64,000 nt of DNA from Candidatus Poribacteria bacterium (GCA_022825665.1 JAJDWI010000060.1:35589-99588), one strand, 5' to 3'. Numbered from the stretch's first letter, positions 17,399-26,740 are shown. Program-made: numbers and translations. The notes: generated by a model not told the origin, from the sequence alone.

Positions 17399-18484
17399 AT
17401 GCCAATACGCGTGGGTATTGTGGGTACAGGTGGTATATCACGGGCACATCATAGAGCATACAACAAAGTAAATGGTTTTGAGATCGTTGCGGTGTGTGAT
17501 ATTATTAAGGAAAAAGCACTACAAGCTGCGGAAAACTGGGGTGTGCCGAAAAAGAATGTATTCACAAGCTACAACAAAATGCTTGAAATAGATGAAATTG
17601 ACACGGTGAGCGTCTGCACATATAACCAAGCACATCGCAGACCTACTGTCGCGGCGTTGAACGCAGGTAAGCACGTCTTCTGTGAAAAACCGATGGCAGC
17701 AACCCTCTCGGATGCAACCGCTATGGTGCGTGCAGCAAAAGCGTCTGGTAAAATACTACAGATTGGCGTAAAAAGTGCATTTACCCCACAACTTCAATTT
17801 GCCAAGAAAGTTATTGATGAAGGTTTCCTCGGAGATATTTACTATTCAGAATCAGCAAGGTGTCGTAGGCGTGGGAATCCGGGACGAACATTTATCTACA
17901 AAAGGACCGCGGGTGCTGGCGCAATCGTTGACATCGGTATCTACAACTTACACAACTCGCTTTATGCTATGGGATATCCGAAACCGGTGCGTGTCTCTGC
18001 TATCACCGAAGACTATATCTCAATGCAAGATCCAAGGTTCAAAGATAAAATGGATGTAGAAGAATTTGGCGCAGCGTGGATTCGTTTTGAAAACGGTGGC
18101 GTGATGGTATTCAAGATTTCGTGGGCAGTACATGCAAACTCTCTCGGAGGTCTCTTCTGCCTCGGTAAGGATGCTGGAATATCTATAGACGGACCGATTA
18201 TCTTTGCGGATTCATATAGCAAAGATCTGCAGAAACTTGTTGAGTCAGAAGGATTAACTGCCAAAGCGGATCCACCTGAGGGTATGACAACAATCAGTGT
18301 CTCAGGTTTTCCGCAGGTAGACGTTTGGGAAGCACAGATAACAGCATTCCGTGATGCGGTCAATTCCGATGGTGTGTCTCCACTTCCACCAGAGGGTGTT
18401 TTACTTACCAATGTCATCATGGATGGTATTTTTCGCTCACACGAAAGTAAGAAAGAGGTAGCAGTAAAAGTCCCTGAAATTTAA
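17399..18484 (+). CDS. Gfo/Idh/MocA-family oxidoreductase, tandem copy 1
   Basis: A 361-residue NAD(P)-dependent sugar-type oxidoreductase. Rossmann motif VGIVGTGGISRAHH at the N-terminus, AVCD at the end of beta-2, and catalytic CEKPMAAT (Lys-Pro) near residue 95. The GFO_IDH_MocA C-terminal domain is complete (GAGAIVDIGIYNLHNSLYAM). The substrate is unknown, probably a cyclic polyol or sugar. I start at 17399 rather than the ATG at 17381: that earlier ATG is part of the Shine-Dalgarno GGAGAAAGGA serving 17399. It is about 75-80% identical by eye to the next gene, and seems older or free to diverge since the C-terminal substrate regions differ. Confidence 0.85.
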   Translation: MPIRVGIVGTGGISRAHHRAYNKVNGFEIVAVCDIIKEKALQAAENWGVPKKNVFTSYNKMLEIDEIDTVSVCTYNQAHRRPTVAALNAGKHVFCEKPMAATLSDATAMVRAAKASGKILQIGVKSAFTPQLQFAKKVIDEGFLGDIYYSESARCRRRGNPGRTFIYKRTAGAGAIVDIGIYNLHNSLYAMGYPKPVRVSAITEDYISMQDPRFKDKMDVEEFGAAWIRFENGGVMVFKISWAVHANSLGGLFCLGKDAGISIDGPIIFADSYSKDLQKLVESEGLTAKADPPEGMTTISVSGFPQVDVWEAQITAFRDAVNSDGVSPLPPEGVLLTNVIMDGIFRSHESKKEVAVKVPEI

Positions 18485-18513
18485 TATTTATGACCTGGTG
18501 TTATTTCACTATT

Positions 18514-18568
18514 CAAGCAAATATTGCTTGCATTTCAATATAATATCATCTAAACTAACACATCAAAT
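18514..18568 (+). promoter_or_regulatory. palindrome and duplicated leader between the tandem oxidoreductase genes
   Basis: CAAGCAA (514-520), a 3-base loop and TTGCTTG (524-530) form a perfect 7-bp hairpin. It is followed by TATAAT at 18539-18544, then the second copy of the duplicated leader (18543-18568). The palindrome could be an operator or a weak terminator. No -35 with proper spacing to the TATAAT was found. Confidence 0.4.
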
Positions 18569-18598
18569 TAATAGTATTTCTCGTAAGGAGATAACAGT

Positions 18599-19687
18599 AT
18601 GGCTGTTAAAGTAGGTATTATTGGTACAGGTGGCATCTCACGTGCACATAGGGGTACCTATGAGAAAGTAGGTGGATTTGAGATTATTGCAGTGTGCGAC
18701 ATCATAAAAAGTAAGGCAAACCAAGCCGCTGAAGAGTGGGGAGTTCCCAAAAAGAACGCTTTCTCAAGTTACAACAAGATGCTTGAAATGGATGAGCTTG
18801 ATGCTGTGAGTGTCACTACTTACAATCAGGGACATCGACGACCAACCGTTGCTGCATTGAAAGCAGGTAAACACGTCCTCTGTGAGAAACCGATGGCAGC
18901 GACACTTCCAGATGCAACTGCGATGGTACGGGCAGCTAAGGAAACAGGTAAAATCCTACAAATTGGTCTAAATCCCACATTTGATCCGAGACTCCAATTT
19001 GCGAGGAAGGTATATGACGAAGGATTACTCGGTGATATCTATTACTCTGAATCAGCAGGGTGCAGACGCCGCGGAAATCCCGGACATACCTTCATTTACA
19101 AAAAGACTGCGGGAGCGGGGGCAACCGTTGATATCGGTGTCTACAATATGCATAGGTCGCTATTTGCAATGGGGTATCCGAAACCGGTGCGGGTCTCTGC
19201 TATCACTGAAGACTACATATCAATGCAGGATCCCAGGTTTCAGGGAAAAATGGATGTTGAAGAGTTCAGTGTGGCTTGGATCCGATTTGAAAATGGTGGT
19301 GTAATGGTGTTTAAAATATCTTGGGCAGTACACGCCAACTCACTCGGTGGAAACTTCCATCTCGGTACAAAAGCGGGGATTTCATTGGATGGACCGGTTA
19401 TTTACGCTGATGCATACGAAGGTGATCTCAAGAAACTCGTCGAATCGGAGGGGTTAACAGCAGAACCTGACCCACCGGAAGGCATGACGACTATTCAGTT
19501 CTCAGGATTCCCGGCGTCTGATAACTGGGCGGCACAGATGATCGCATTTCGTGAAGCGATCAAAGCAGACGCGCCATCACCAATTTCACCAGAGGGTGTT
19601 CTCCTCACAAATGTAATTATGGATGGTATTTTCCGTTCGCATGCAGCGGGTAAAGAGGTTGCAGTCAAGGTTCCAGAATTCGATTAG
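18599..19687 (+). CDS. Gfo/Idh/MocA-family oxidoreductase, tandem copy 2
   Basis: A 362-residue paralogue of the preceding gene, colinear from end to end. GIIGTGGISRAHRG is the Rossmann loop, CEKPMAAT the catalytic motif, and GAGATVDIGVYNMHRSLFAM lies in the C-terminal domain. The unusual segment SAGCRRRGNPGHTF is shared by both copies (SARCRRRGNPGRTF in copy 1), so they probably act on related substrates. The Shine-Dalgarno AAGGAG lies 9 bases upstream. A strong bidirectional terminator follows 23 bases after the stop. Two closely related tandem dehydrogenases suggest use of two epimers or a dosage duplication. Confidence 0.85.
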   Translation: MAVKVGIIGTGGISRAHRGTYEKVGGFEIIAVCDIIKSKANQAAEEWGVPKKNAFSSYNKMLEMDELDAVSVTTYNQGHRRPTVAALKAGKHVLCEKPMAATLPDATAMVRAAKETGKILQIGLNPTFDPRLQFARKVYDEGLLGDIYYSESAGCRRRGNPGHTFIYKKTAGAGATVDIGVYNMHRSLFAMGYPKPVRVSAITEDYISMQDPRFQGKMDVEEFSVAWIRFENGGVMVFKISWAVHANSLGGNFHLGTKAGISLDGPVIYADAYEGDLKKLVESEGLTAEPDPPEGMTTIQFSGFPASDNWAAQMIAFREAIKADAPSPISPEGVLLTNVIMDGIFRSHAAGKEVAVKVPEFD

Positions 19688-19710
19688 TTATAGATTGTTT
19701 ATGAGTAAAT

Positions 19711-19738
19711 GTTGGTGAGGCATCCGTGCCTCACCAAC
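19711..19738. terminator. bidirectional terminator between convergent genes
   Basis: GTTGGTGAGGCA (19711-19722), a 4-base loop and TGCCTCACCAAC (19727-19738) make a perfect 12-bp stem filling most of the 51-base gap between the convergent oxidoreductase and methyltransferase genes. There is no long T-run on either side. Confidence 0.6.
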
Positions 19739-20782
19739 TCAATAACAGTGTACAACAAATATCCTTCCCCGTTTTCCACCTACATTGATTCCCACCTGCT
19801 GTCTCGTTTTCATTGATTCCTGCTGTTTGAGTATCTTGTTTAAAAGGGTAGGTTGCATGGAAAGCAGGACAATTCTTCCACCGGGCTTTGTTACTCTTTC
19901 AAATTCAGTGAGGACTTTTCTATATAGTAGTGGTAGGTTAGACTTGTTTTCGTCTATAGGCAGGTTGCAGACGATTTTGTCAACAGAATTGGTTTGTATA
20001 GGTAAAGATTGTGCGTCCCAGTGAAAAAACTGACGTGGTTGGTGCTGCCTTCCGAAATTCTTCTTGGTTGCATCTACTGCTATTTTAGATATGTCTCCAC
20101 CGATAAGGTAGCGATAACGACCAGAAAAGGCACGTTCCAGCAGAATAGTTCCCGCACCACACATTGGATCTAAAAAGATGTCGTTGGGTTGCGGTTGTGA
20201 TAGTCTCACCATACTGGACGCTATCGTCGGTTTAAGCGTATGAGGAACACTTGTTTGCTTGTATGTACGTTGAGCCATGTCAGGTTTGGAAAGTCGAATA
20301 CTAATATATGCATCCTCACCATGCATCTCTGCCCACACATCTATTCCCGAACCTGATCGTGTCAATTGCCAACCACGGTCAATCAAGCTTCTTTCAATGA
20401 TCTGTTGAAAATCCTTTTTTTGAAAGTTGCGGAAACCCGACATCCGTGTCATCACACGAAACTGAATTCGTTTCCGCATTTTGATACCTACTTGCCGACA
20501 ACATGCTAACATTTCCTTGAAGTTAAACCGACTGAGTGAATTCTTTATAGTAGTTAAAGAACTACGCGAACGCGTCATCTTCGGAAAATGTTTTATCACA
20601 AGGAATATTTGTTCCGCTGTGCGTAGTGCTAATAAATCTTTCGGACTACCAGAATATTGGAAGACTATCCGTTGCGGTTTTCGCAGTATAATTTTGAATT
20701 GTTTAGTATCACCGAAACGAGAATTGATTTCTTGTCGTGCAATGTTCTCCAATCCCGCAGTGACAGATATTGAATATATCAT
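19739..20782 (-). CDS. THUMP-domain RNA N2-guanine methyltransferase (TrmN/Trm14-like)
   Basis: A 347-residue SAM-dependent RNA methyltransferase. It opens with YSISVTAGLENIARQEINSR, typical of the N-terminal part of THUMP/UPF0020 enzymes. A THUMP RNA-binding region spans about 50-160. The Rossmann methylase has motif I FLDPMCGAGTILLERA and the catalytic NLPI (variant of N-x-PPY), which point to m2G formation in tRNA (TrmN/Trm14) or rRNA (RlmL/RlmK N-part). The length fits TrmN better than the longer RlmL. AAAGGA is upstream. It lies 10 bases after the two-domain hydrolase gene and may share its transcript. Confidence 0.8.
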   Translation of the reverse strand: MIYSISVTAGLENIARQEINSRFGDTKQFKIILRKPQRIVFQYSGSPKDLLALRTAEQIFLVIKHFPKMTRSRSSLTTIKNSLSRFNFKEMLACCRQVGIKMRKRIQFRVMTRMSGFRNFQKKDFQQIIERSLIDRGWQLTRSGSGIDVWAEMHGEDAYISIRLSKPDMAQRTYKQTSVPHTLKPTIASSMVRLSQPQPNDIFLDPMCGAGTILLERAFSGRYRYLIGGDISKIAVDATKKNFGRQHQPRQFFHWDAQSLPIQTNSVDKIVCNLPIDENKSNLPLLYRKVLTEFERVTKPGGRIVLLSMQPTLLNKILKQQESMKTRQQVGINVGGKRGRIFVVHCY

Positions 20783-20792
20783 TTTTATCCTT

Positions 20793-23048
20793 TTAGGGTT
20801 GTTGCCAATTCAGGTGTCGATACAGGAATTGGAATGTCTTATCTGAATTGATTTGATGTCCGCCATCAAAGAATTCAATCTCAGTTTTATCTGCTATACC
20901 CAGACGGACATATAGACGACGAACTCTCGCGAATTCGTGTGCAACCCATTCATCTGGTGCCACTCCGTCATCATGACCGCGTTCAACCATAAATGGGCGC
21001 GGTGCGATCAACCCTGCCATCTCAGCATAATTGAAAGTGTTTCCTAAATCAAACTCAGGCATCTCATATTCCCCTGTGAACATATAACTATACCTTGAAT
21101 CAAAAGTTGCATTTTTCACAATCCACTCGTTGAAATCTGCTGAACAGATGGAACATGCGTATCGTTCAAGGACTGCTGGCACTCGCATCGCTGTTTTTCC
21201 GCCATAAGATAATCCGTAAAAGCCGAGACGATCTTCATCAACGAAAGGCAGTTCTGCTAACCAGTCAAGTGTGCGTTCATGCTGCCGGATAATCAACGAA
21301 AAGAGCGACCACTTAATCGGATTTGCTTTCCTTTGGATTACCCGAAAAGCATCTTGACCAATATACGGGTTCTGTGGTGCGTAAGTAATAAAACCCCTAT
21401 CTGCCAACTGTGCAGCGTAGGAGTGATAGACAGAATTTATGTTAGGATCAGCAGTGTCTTGTGGTCTACCCTCTAACCCATGTTGACATACAACAACTGG
21501 TCGTTTCTCACCCGACTCAATGTCATTTGGGAGTAGCAAAATGCCGTAAGCAAAAACATCCTTCCACACATCAAGTGTAACTTCATAGCCAGTCCATTTT
21601 GGTTCATCATATATAAGGCGGGTTTTTGGATTGGCAGGAACATTAGGTGCAGGACACCGACCTATTACATCATCCCAGAAATAGGCTTTGGCATCTTCAC
21701 ATGTTTCTTCCCATTTTGCAAGCGATGATGTATCTGTCTTGTTCCAGAAGAACTCCTGCCTTCGCGTTTCCGCTTCCCTTAAAAACCTTTGTGTCAGATT
21801 GACGAGTTGCATAAACTGCCGTTGTTGACGCGCATCGTGATCGGACGTTTCAGTGTTTTGAATGGAAATAGGTTGGTCATTGTCAATATCAGGGTTTTCA
21901 ATACCGAGACACGAAAGAAAAGTTGATAATGTTTCTTCAGAACCGGGTAAACGATCCTGAGGTGAAAATATATGGATGTTGTCTTCGCAACCAAGTTCTT
22001 GGAATACAGCGCGTGCACGATTATATTCACTTTCTGCTGATTTAACAGGCGGTGAGACAAGTTGTCCTGGGGCAGCACCACCTCTGCCATCACGTGCATT
22101 TGGAGGTCCGATTACCTCAGGACCTCGACTCGTTTCAATTATTAACGGACGCGGTGCAATGAGACTCGCAATTTCCGCATCACCGAATTCATGCAGTAGT
22201 CCCCACACGTTACGATAAATCGGCTCACGCCATACTTCTTCACGCGCTTGAAAATATCCGCTGACCACCGTAGCCTGAATTCGTGTGTCTACAGCAGCAC
22301 TGTAAAGGGCAATCAGTCCCCCTTCACCATAACCTATAACACCGATGGGTTTATCATCGGAAGTCATCCAATCTACGAGTGATAAGACCTTCTGAACCTC
22401 ATACCCGATGATATGTCTTCCCAATTGATATGCCATACGGTAGATGAATTCACGATGCGGTTGATTGGTAAATTTTCCGATTTTCGGGTTGCCAGAATAA
22501 GTGTCGTCACGATTCATGAGTAGCGGCACGACAACACGCAATCCTGCCGCTGCTAAAGTGCGCGCAAACTGCGCGGAAAGTGGAAGTTCATCTGTCACAC
22601 CAGCAATCATTTCTGGTGTCCAATCTGCATCTGGAAGAGCGATAACCTGTGCGACAACTTGTGATGTGTCATCAGGTTCTAAAAGCAGCCCTTCACCTTC
22701 TACCTCATCAAACACCTGCCACCGAACACGCGATACTGTAAAATTCTGACCTGTTGCAATTTGTGCAGTGGATTTTGTCGTTCCATGATAAGCAAGTGAG
22801 TCTATCGGTAGACGTTCATCATAACAGCCAACCTGCTTTATGAAACGTTGTCTGTTCGGTTCAACAGATTCGGTATATGCCGTATTTGAACTATAATCCC
22901 GATTCCACAATGTTTCGCGTTTTTCTGTTGCTATCTTTATAGCACGAGATACATAGTTATCAAGGTCTTCAACCATTTGTGCGGCAAGGTCACCTTCAAA
23001 GGTAAGATTATCGGTGTCCGTTAATACTTGATCGGGTTTTTCAGACAT
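20793..23048 (-). CDS. two-domain alpha/beta hydrolase (dienelactone hydrolase/acetylxylan esterase-like)
   Basis: A 751-residue protein with two alpha/beta-hydrolase halves. The first has GYGEGG near residue 240 where the nucleophile elbow G-x-S-x-G is expected, so Glu replaces Ser and this half is probably not a normal esterase. The second has GLSYGG near residue 608, with candidate Asp (RGHDDGVAPDEW) and His (DGGHQI) completing a triad. No signal peptide is seen, so a cytoplasmic esterase or deacetylase acting on carbohydrate or lactone is likely; the substrate is unknown. AGGAG lies 9 bases before the ATG. It is downstream of the CoA-transferase gene with the same orientation. Confidence 0.78.
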   Translation of the reverse strand: MSEKPDQVLTDTDNLTFEGDLAAQMVEDLDNYVSRAIKIATEKRETLWNRDYSSNTAYTESVEPNRQRFIKQVGCYDERLPIDSLAYHGTTKSTAQIATGQNFTVSRVRWQVFDEVEGEGLLLEPDDTSQVVAQVIALPDADWTPEMIAGVTDELPLSAQFARTLAAAGLRVVVPLLMNRDDTYSGNPKIGKFTNQPHREFIYRMAYQLGRHIIGYEVQKVLSLVDWMTSDDKPIGVIGYGEGGLIALYSAAVDTRIQATVVSGYFQAREEVWREPIYRNVWGLLHEFGDAEIASLIAPRPLIIETSRGPEVIGPPNARDGRGGAAPGQLVSPPVKSAESEYNRARAVFQELGCEDNIHIFSPQDRLPGSEETLSTFLSCLGIENPDIDNDQPISIQNTETSDHDARQQRQFMQLVNLTQRFLREAETRRQEFFWNKTDTSSLAKWEETCEDAKAYFWDDVIGRCPAPNVPANPKTRLIYDEPKWTGYEVTLDVWKDVFAYGILLLPNDIESGEKRPVVVCQHGLEGRPQDTADPNINSVYHSYAAQLADRGFITYAPQNPYIGQDAFRVIQRKANPIKWSLFSLIIRQHERTLDWLAELPFVDEDRLGFYGLSYGGKTAMRVPAVLERYACSICSADFNEWIVKNATFDSRYSYMFTGEYEMPEFDLGNTFNYAEMAGLIAPRPFMVERGHDDGVAPDEWVAHEFARVRRLYVRLGIADKTEIEFFDGGHQINSDKTFQFLYRHLNWQQP

Positions 23049-23102
23049 AATTCTTGTTACTCCTGTGCCACCTTGTACAGACGAGAATGTGCTTCTACGA
23101 GG

Positions 23103-24290
23103 TTATATTATTTCTTCTACTTTCAACTGTTTTACTTCATCAGGTGAAATGTCCAACAATTTTGTCAATACTTCATACGTATGTTCTCCAAGGCTTGGTG
23201 CGGGAGCATCCACATCTCCAGGAGAATCAGAGAGTTTAATCGGTAATCCGGGCACTTCAACCGCACCTGTTATTTCATGAATCACTTTAGTAATCATATC
23301 CCGTGCTTGAACCTGTGGGTGATTCACTACCTTATCAATAGTGTTGATCGGACCACACGGCACTCCGATCTTTTCAAGGGATTCTATCCATTCGTCCGTT
23401 TTTCGTTCACGCATGATCTCTGAGAGTATAGGAAACAAATCGCTGTGATTTTCAGTTCGGTCTGCGTTAGTTTTGAACCGTTGATCGTAGATAAGATGTT
23501 TATGGTTTACGTGTTCACAGAATTTTGCCCACAATGTATCGTTACCAATCGCAATAATAATGTGTCCATCCGCGGATTCATATATTTCAAAAGGTGTGAT
23601 TGCTGGATGCCGACTCCCAAGGGGTTGTGGGATTTTATCTGTTGCAAAATAACGGACAATTGCATTCTCCAACACTGCCACAAGACTATCCAACATTGCT
23701 ACATCCACTAACTGCCCTTTTCCAGTATTGTTTCGGTGGTGTAATGCAGACATTATGCCTATAGTCGTGAAGAGTGCTGCTGTAATATCGCTAATAGATG
23801 TGCCGACACGTACAGGAGAGGCATTAGGTTCACCTGTAATACTGATAATACCACCCATGCCTTGAATTATCATGTCGTAAGCACCTTTTGCAGCATAGGG
23901 ACCTGTCTGTCCAAAACCGGAACATGAGGCATATATCAATGACGGAAATTCATCTCTTAACGTCTCGTAACCCAAGCCAAGTTTTTCCATTGTTCCCGGT
24001 CGAAAATTTTCTACCAAAATATCGCTCTGTTTGACAAGTTGTTTGAATATCTGGATACCACGTTCAGTTTTTAGATTAAGTGTTACACTTTGTTTGCCGC
24101 GATTCACGCTCATAAAGTAGAGACTAAATCCGTTCTTGAATGGACCAAATCGTCTGGATTCATCTCCGGATTCAGGTTGTTCAATTTTAATGACTTCTGC
24201 GCCGAGGTCACTTAGTATCATCGTAGCATAAGGTCCTGCCAGTACTCTTGTTAAATCCAATACCTTTATTCCTGTCAATGGTCCTGGCAT
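23103..24290 (-). CDS. CaiB/BaiF family (class III) CoA-transferase
   Basis: A 395-residue enzyme that would transfer CoA between an acyl-CoA donor and a carboxylic acid. The opening GIKVLDLTRVLAGPYATMIL, then LGAEVIKIEQP and VSVNRGKQSV-like SVNRGKQSVTLNL are hallmark segments. The catalytic Asp is in KGAYDMIIQGMGG near residue 140-145, where the family forms its aspartyl-CoA intermediate. Length is typical. The acid substrate (carnitine, formate/oxalate, bile acid or mesaconate type) cannot be deduced. AAAGGA precedes the ATG. It probably forms a transcription unit with the hydrolase and methyltransferase downstream. Confidence 0.88.
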   Translation of the reverse strand: MPGPLTGIKVLDLTRVLAGPYATMILSDLGAEVIKIEQPESGDESRRFGPFKNGFSLYFMSVNRGKQSVTLNLKTERGIQIFKQLVKQSDILVENFRPGTMEKLGLGYETLRDEFPSLIYASCSGFGQTGPYAAKGAYDMIIQGMGGIISITGEPNASPVRVGTSISDITAALFTTIGIMSALHHRNNTGKGQLVDVAMLDSLVAVLENAIVRYFATDKIPQPLGSRHPAITPFEIYESADGHIIIAIGNDTLWAKFCEHVNHKHLIYDQRFKTNADRTENHSDLFPILSEIMRERKTDEWIESLEKIGVPCGPINTIDKVVNHPQVQARDMITKVIHEITGAVEVPGLPIKLSDSPGDVDAPAPSLGEHTYEVLTKLLDISPDEVKQLKVEEII

Positions 24291-24315
24291 GTTTTTTCCT
24301 TTGCATTCAAAAAAG

Positions 24316-24344
24316 TTGTTTTTCTAATACACACGTGCTAAAAT
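24316..24344 (+). promoter_or_regulatory. promoter of the third Gfo/Idh/MocA gene
   Basis: TTGTTT (24316-24321), a 17-base spacer and TAAAAT (24339-24344) with an extended TGC -10. The leader to the ATG at 24431 is about 80 bases. Confidence 0.45.
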
Positions 24345-24430
24345 GGTCTAATGTCCTATATTACCAATAAATAGTGTCAATGTCCATAGATTTTAAATTG
24401 TGAAATAGTAGCATTAACAGGAGGACATAC

Positions 24431-25507
24431 ATGGATAAACTAAAAATTGCACATATCGGAACAGGTAACCGTGGGACCAATACATATCTACCTCTTATTT
24501 CAAAACTGTCTGTTGATATGGAACTTGTTGCAGTATGTGATGTTCACGAAGGAAGGGTTACAGAACAGGGAGAAAAGTATAGTGTCCCCGCTTTCACAGA
24601 CACCGCTGAAATGTTAGAAAAGGTAAAGCCAGATATATGTTCTATTGTCATTACACCCAGTAATAACCACATCCCAGGCAACATTTGTTCCGAACATGGA
24701 GTTAGTTATTGCACGGAAACACCTATAAATACTGATCTTAGTCGCGCTGATACGATGATTGAGATAGCTAAAGAGCACGGTACAAAGTTGGAAGTAAACG
24801 AGAACTATTACCGCCGTCCGTCTGAACGGATAAAACGCCAAATGATTCTTGAGGGGATATTCGGAAAGGTCAACGTTGCTCACAACGATTTTCGCGGGCA
24901 CGGCTACCACGGTATTGGTTTAATCCGAAGTTATGTCGGTTTTGATAATGAACCTGTCAAGATTTATGGGTTCAGTAATAGGTTTAAGGTTCAGGAACAT
25001 GAGTGGAGAAAAGGACAACCAAGACGTAAGAATGAAGATTGGCAGCATGCAGTTATTGAGTTTGCTGATGGTGCAGTCGGGATTTTCAACTTCTCCAGTC
25101 TGTCTTACGGTTCACCGTTGCGTGGTTTTAATGGAACGAAATTCTATGCGGAACGTGGTATGTGTTTCAGAGACGATGCGGTTATTCTGAATGATAACGC
25201 AGATGAACAACGTCCAGTGACGATTACACGCAAGACGAACAATGTAGATGGATACGAAACACTTGCTGCACTTATTGCTGATACTGATCCAGAGGTAATT
25301 TGGGAAAATCCGTTGCACTATTATCCACTCAGCGATGGTGAAATCACTGTCGCCTCTGAATTAATGAGTCTTGTGAATGCTGTCCGTAACGATATAGAAC
25401 CAGAATACGGAGCATACAACGGACGAAAAGATCGAGAAATTGATGTTGCAATGGGACGTTCAATTAAAAATAACGGTGCCGCTGTTGACTTTCCATTAGA
25501 ATACTAA
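24431..25507 (+). CDS. Gfo/Idh/MocA-family protein lacking the EKP lysine
   Basis: A 358-residue protein with the Rossmann loop IGTGNRGTNTYLP and AVCDVHEGR, then a C-terminal domain of the family. The position of the usual catalytic motif E-K-P reads YCTETPIN, so Thr replaces Lys. Lys is generally needed for hydride transfer chemistry in the family, so this member may use another base or be a non-canonical enzyme. The segment following, EVNENYYRRPSERIKRQM, resembles members acting on uronates or amino sugars only loosely. AGGAGG lies upstream of the ATG. It is not closely related to the tandem pair at 17.4-19.7 kb. Confidence 0.8.
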   Translation: MDKLKIAHIGTGNRGTNTYLPLISKLSVDMELVAVCDVHEGRVTEQGEKYSVPAFTDTAEMLEKVKPDICSIVITPSNNHIPGNICSEHGVSYCTETPINTDLSRADTMIEIAKEHGTKLEVNENYYRRPSERIKRQMILEGIFGKVNVAHNDFRGHGYHGIGLIRSYVGFDNEPVKIYGFSNRFKVQEHEWRKGQPRRKNEDWQHAVIEFADGAVGIFNFSSLSYGSPLRGFNGTKFYAERGMCFRDDAVILNDNADEQRPVTITRKTNNVDGYETLAALIADTDPEVIWENPLHYYPLSDGEITVASELMSLVNAVRNDIEPEYGAYNGRKDREIDVAMGRSIKNNGAAVDFPLEY

Positions 25508-25525
25508 TCAATGGTTATACCGTAG

Positions 25526-25557
25526 ATCGGTGTGAGCATAGCGACCTACCGATTTTT
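25526..25557 (+). terminator. possible terminator after the third Gfo/Idh/MocA gene
   Basis: ATCGGT (25526-25531) pairs with ACCGAT (25548-25553), followed by five T's. The loop is long, so it is a weak call. Confidence 0.3.
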
Positions 25558-25615
25558 CAGATGCTAATCAAAGGCAATATAATGTCTTTCAGTATGACTG
25601 TTCACAACAATTTCC

Positions 25616-25644
25616 TTGTTATCAGTAGAACGTTGGTGTATACT
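25616..25644 (+). promoter_or_regulatory. promoter of the first exported paralogue
   Basis: TTGTTA (25616-25621), a 17-base spacer and TATACT (25639-25644). It is 37 bases before the GTG start at 25681. Confidence 0.45.
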
Positions 25645-25680
25645 AAAAGTCATGTGTAAACAATAATGGAGGACAATAAA

Positions 25681-26574
25681 GTGTTCAAATTTAACCGAAC
25701 GATTTTCACATTCCTGCTTGTATTTGGCTTGACTGCTACGTTGATGGGTAACGAATGGGCTGACTACTACTTTCCAGATAAAATCGGAAGTTCATGGGTT
25801 TATGTCAATGAAGATGGAGATGAAATAACCCGGACTTCTGTTGAGGGAGAAGAGGTAGATGGAACGCCGTATCGCGCCTTTACTTATGAACCCGCAATAG
25901 AAGATTGGGAAAAGTATCAGTATGTTGTTCATCCTTATCTGTATCAAGTCGGTGAGGAATGGATTACATTTCTTGTCGGCGATGAAATAGAACAAGCAAC
26001 CAAGTCTATCCTTGAGAAAAAACTTAATGAAACAATTGCACTGATGCAGGAACAGATTGCTGGACAACTACCCCCAGGGATTACAATTGATTTTGATTTT
26101 GATGTTGACCCGAAAGCACAAGATTTATTTTATCTATTTCCACTTCCGATTGCATATAATGAAGAATGGGTCGCAATGCATTTGGACATAACAGTAGATA
26201 TGACAATGGATGTTCAAGGTGCACCTGCTGAACTTCCTGAAGAACTCAAAACAATTACTTCTACTACGAGTATTGAGGAAACAGGGGTTATTTTAGGAAC
26301 AGAAACTGTTGAGACTGAAGCTGGAACCTTTGATGACTGTTTAATAATTGAATATAAAACTAAAACAACAACGGATACAGATTTACCCCCAGAATATAAG
26401 CAAATGATACCAGAAACACCAACCAACGAGGCAACGACAACGTTATGGTTAGCTCCTAATGTCGGTATTGTCAAATTCAGAAGTGAAAATGAGAATAGCG
26501 ATGATGTGGCTACCTTGGAATTAACAAGTTATGAGATCATATCTGATGAATCTGATGAGGAAAAAAAAGAATAG
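25681..26574 (+). CDS. exported protein of unknown function, paralogue 1
   Basis: A 297-residue protein with a signal peptide (FTFLLVFGLTATLMG, cleaved near GNE) and an acidic mature part. I start it at GTG 25681: GGAGG (25668-25672) lies 8 bases before it and overlaps the earlier in-frame ATG. It opens WADYYFPDKIGSSWVYVNEDGDE and closes with ETVETEAGTFDDCLIIEY and TTLWLAPNVGIVKF. These 'AGTFddCl.ieY ... WlApnvGIVk' elements occur in many bacterial secreted beta-rich proteins of unknown role. The next gene is a clear paralogue with the same architecture. Confidence 0.65.
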   Translation: MFKFNRTIFTFLLVFGLTATLMGNEWADYYFPDKIGSSWVYVNEDGDEITRTSVEGEEVDGTPYRAFTYEPAIEDWEKYQYVVHPYLYQVGEEWITFLVGDEIEQATKSILEKKLNETIALMQEQIAGQLPPGITIDFDFDVDPKAQDLFYLFPLPIAYNEEWVAMHLDITVDMTMDVQGAPAELPEELKTITSTTSIEETGVILGTETVETEAGTFDDCLIIEYKTKTTTDTDLPPEYKQMIPETPTNEATTTLWLAPNVGIVKFRSENENSDDVATLELTSYEIISDESDEEKKE

Positions 26575-26618
26575 TCACTTGGTTTGCTGAATCATCTGGA
26601 TACTAAATTAGATTAAAT

Positions 26619-26713
26619 AACGTGAGTTTGATAAAAGATATATGAACTTCATTTTGCATAAAATCTTATGCTCATAAGTTGAGTCCGATAATCTGGTTTA
26701 TCGAACTCACGTT
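26619..26713. repeat. inverted repeat between the two exported paralogues
   Basis: Seventeen bases at 26619-26635 (AACGTGAGTTTGATAAA) recur inverted at 26697-26713 with one mismatch, about 60 bases apart. It could be a small foldback element or a regulatory hairpin before the second paralogue. Confidence 0.5.
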
Positions 26714-26740
26714 AAATTCAATCTTTTTAAGGATAATTAC

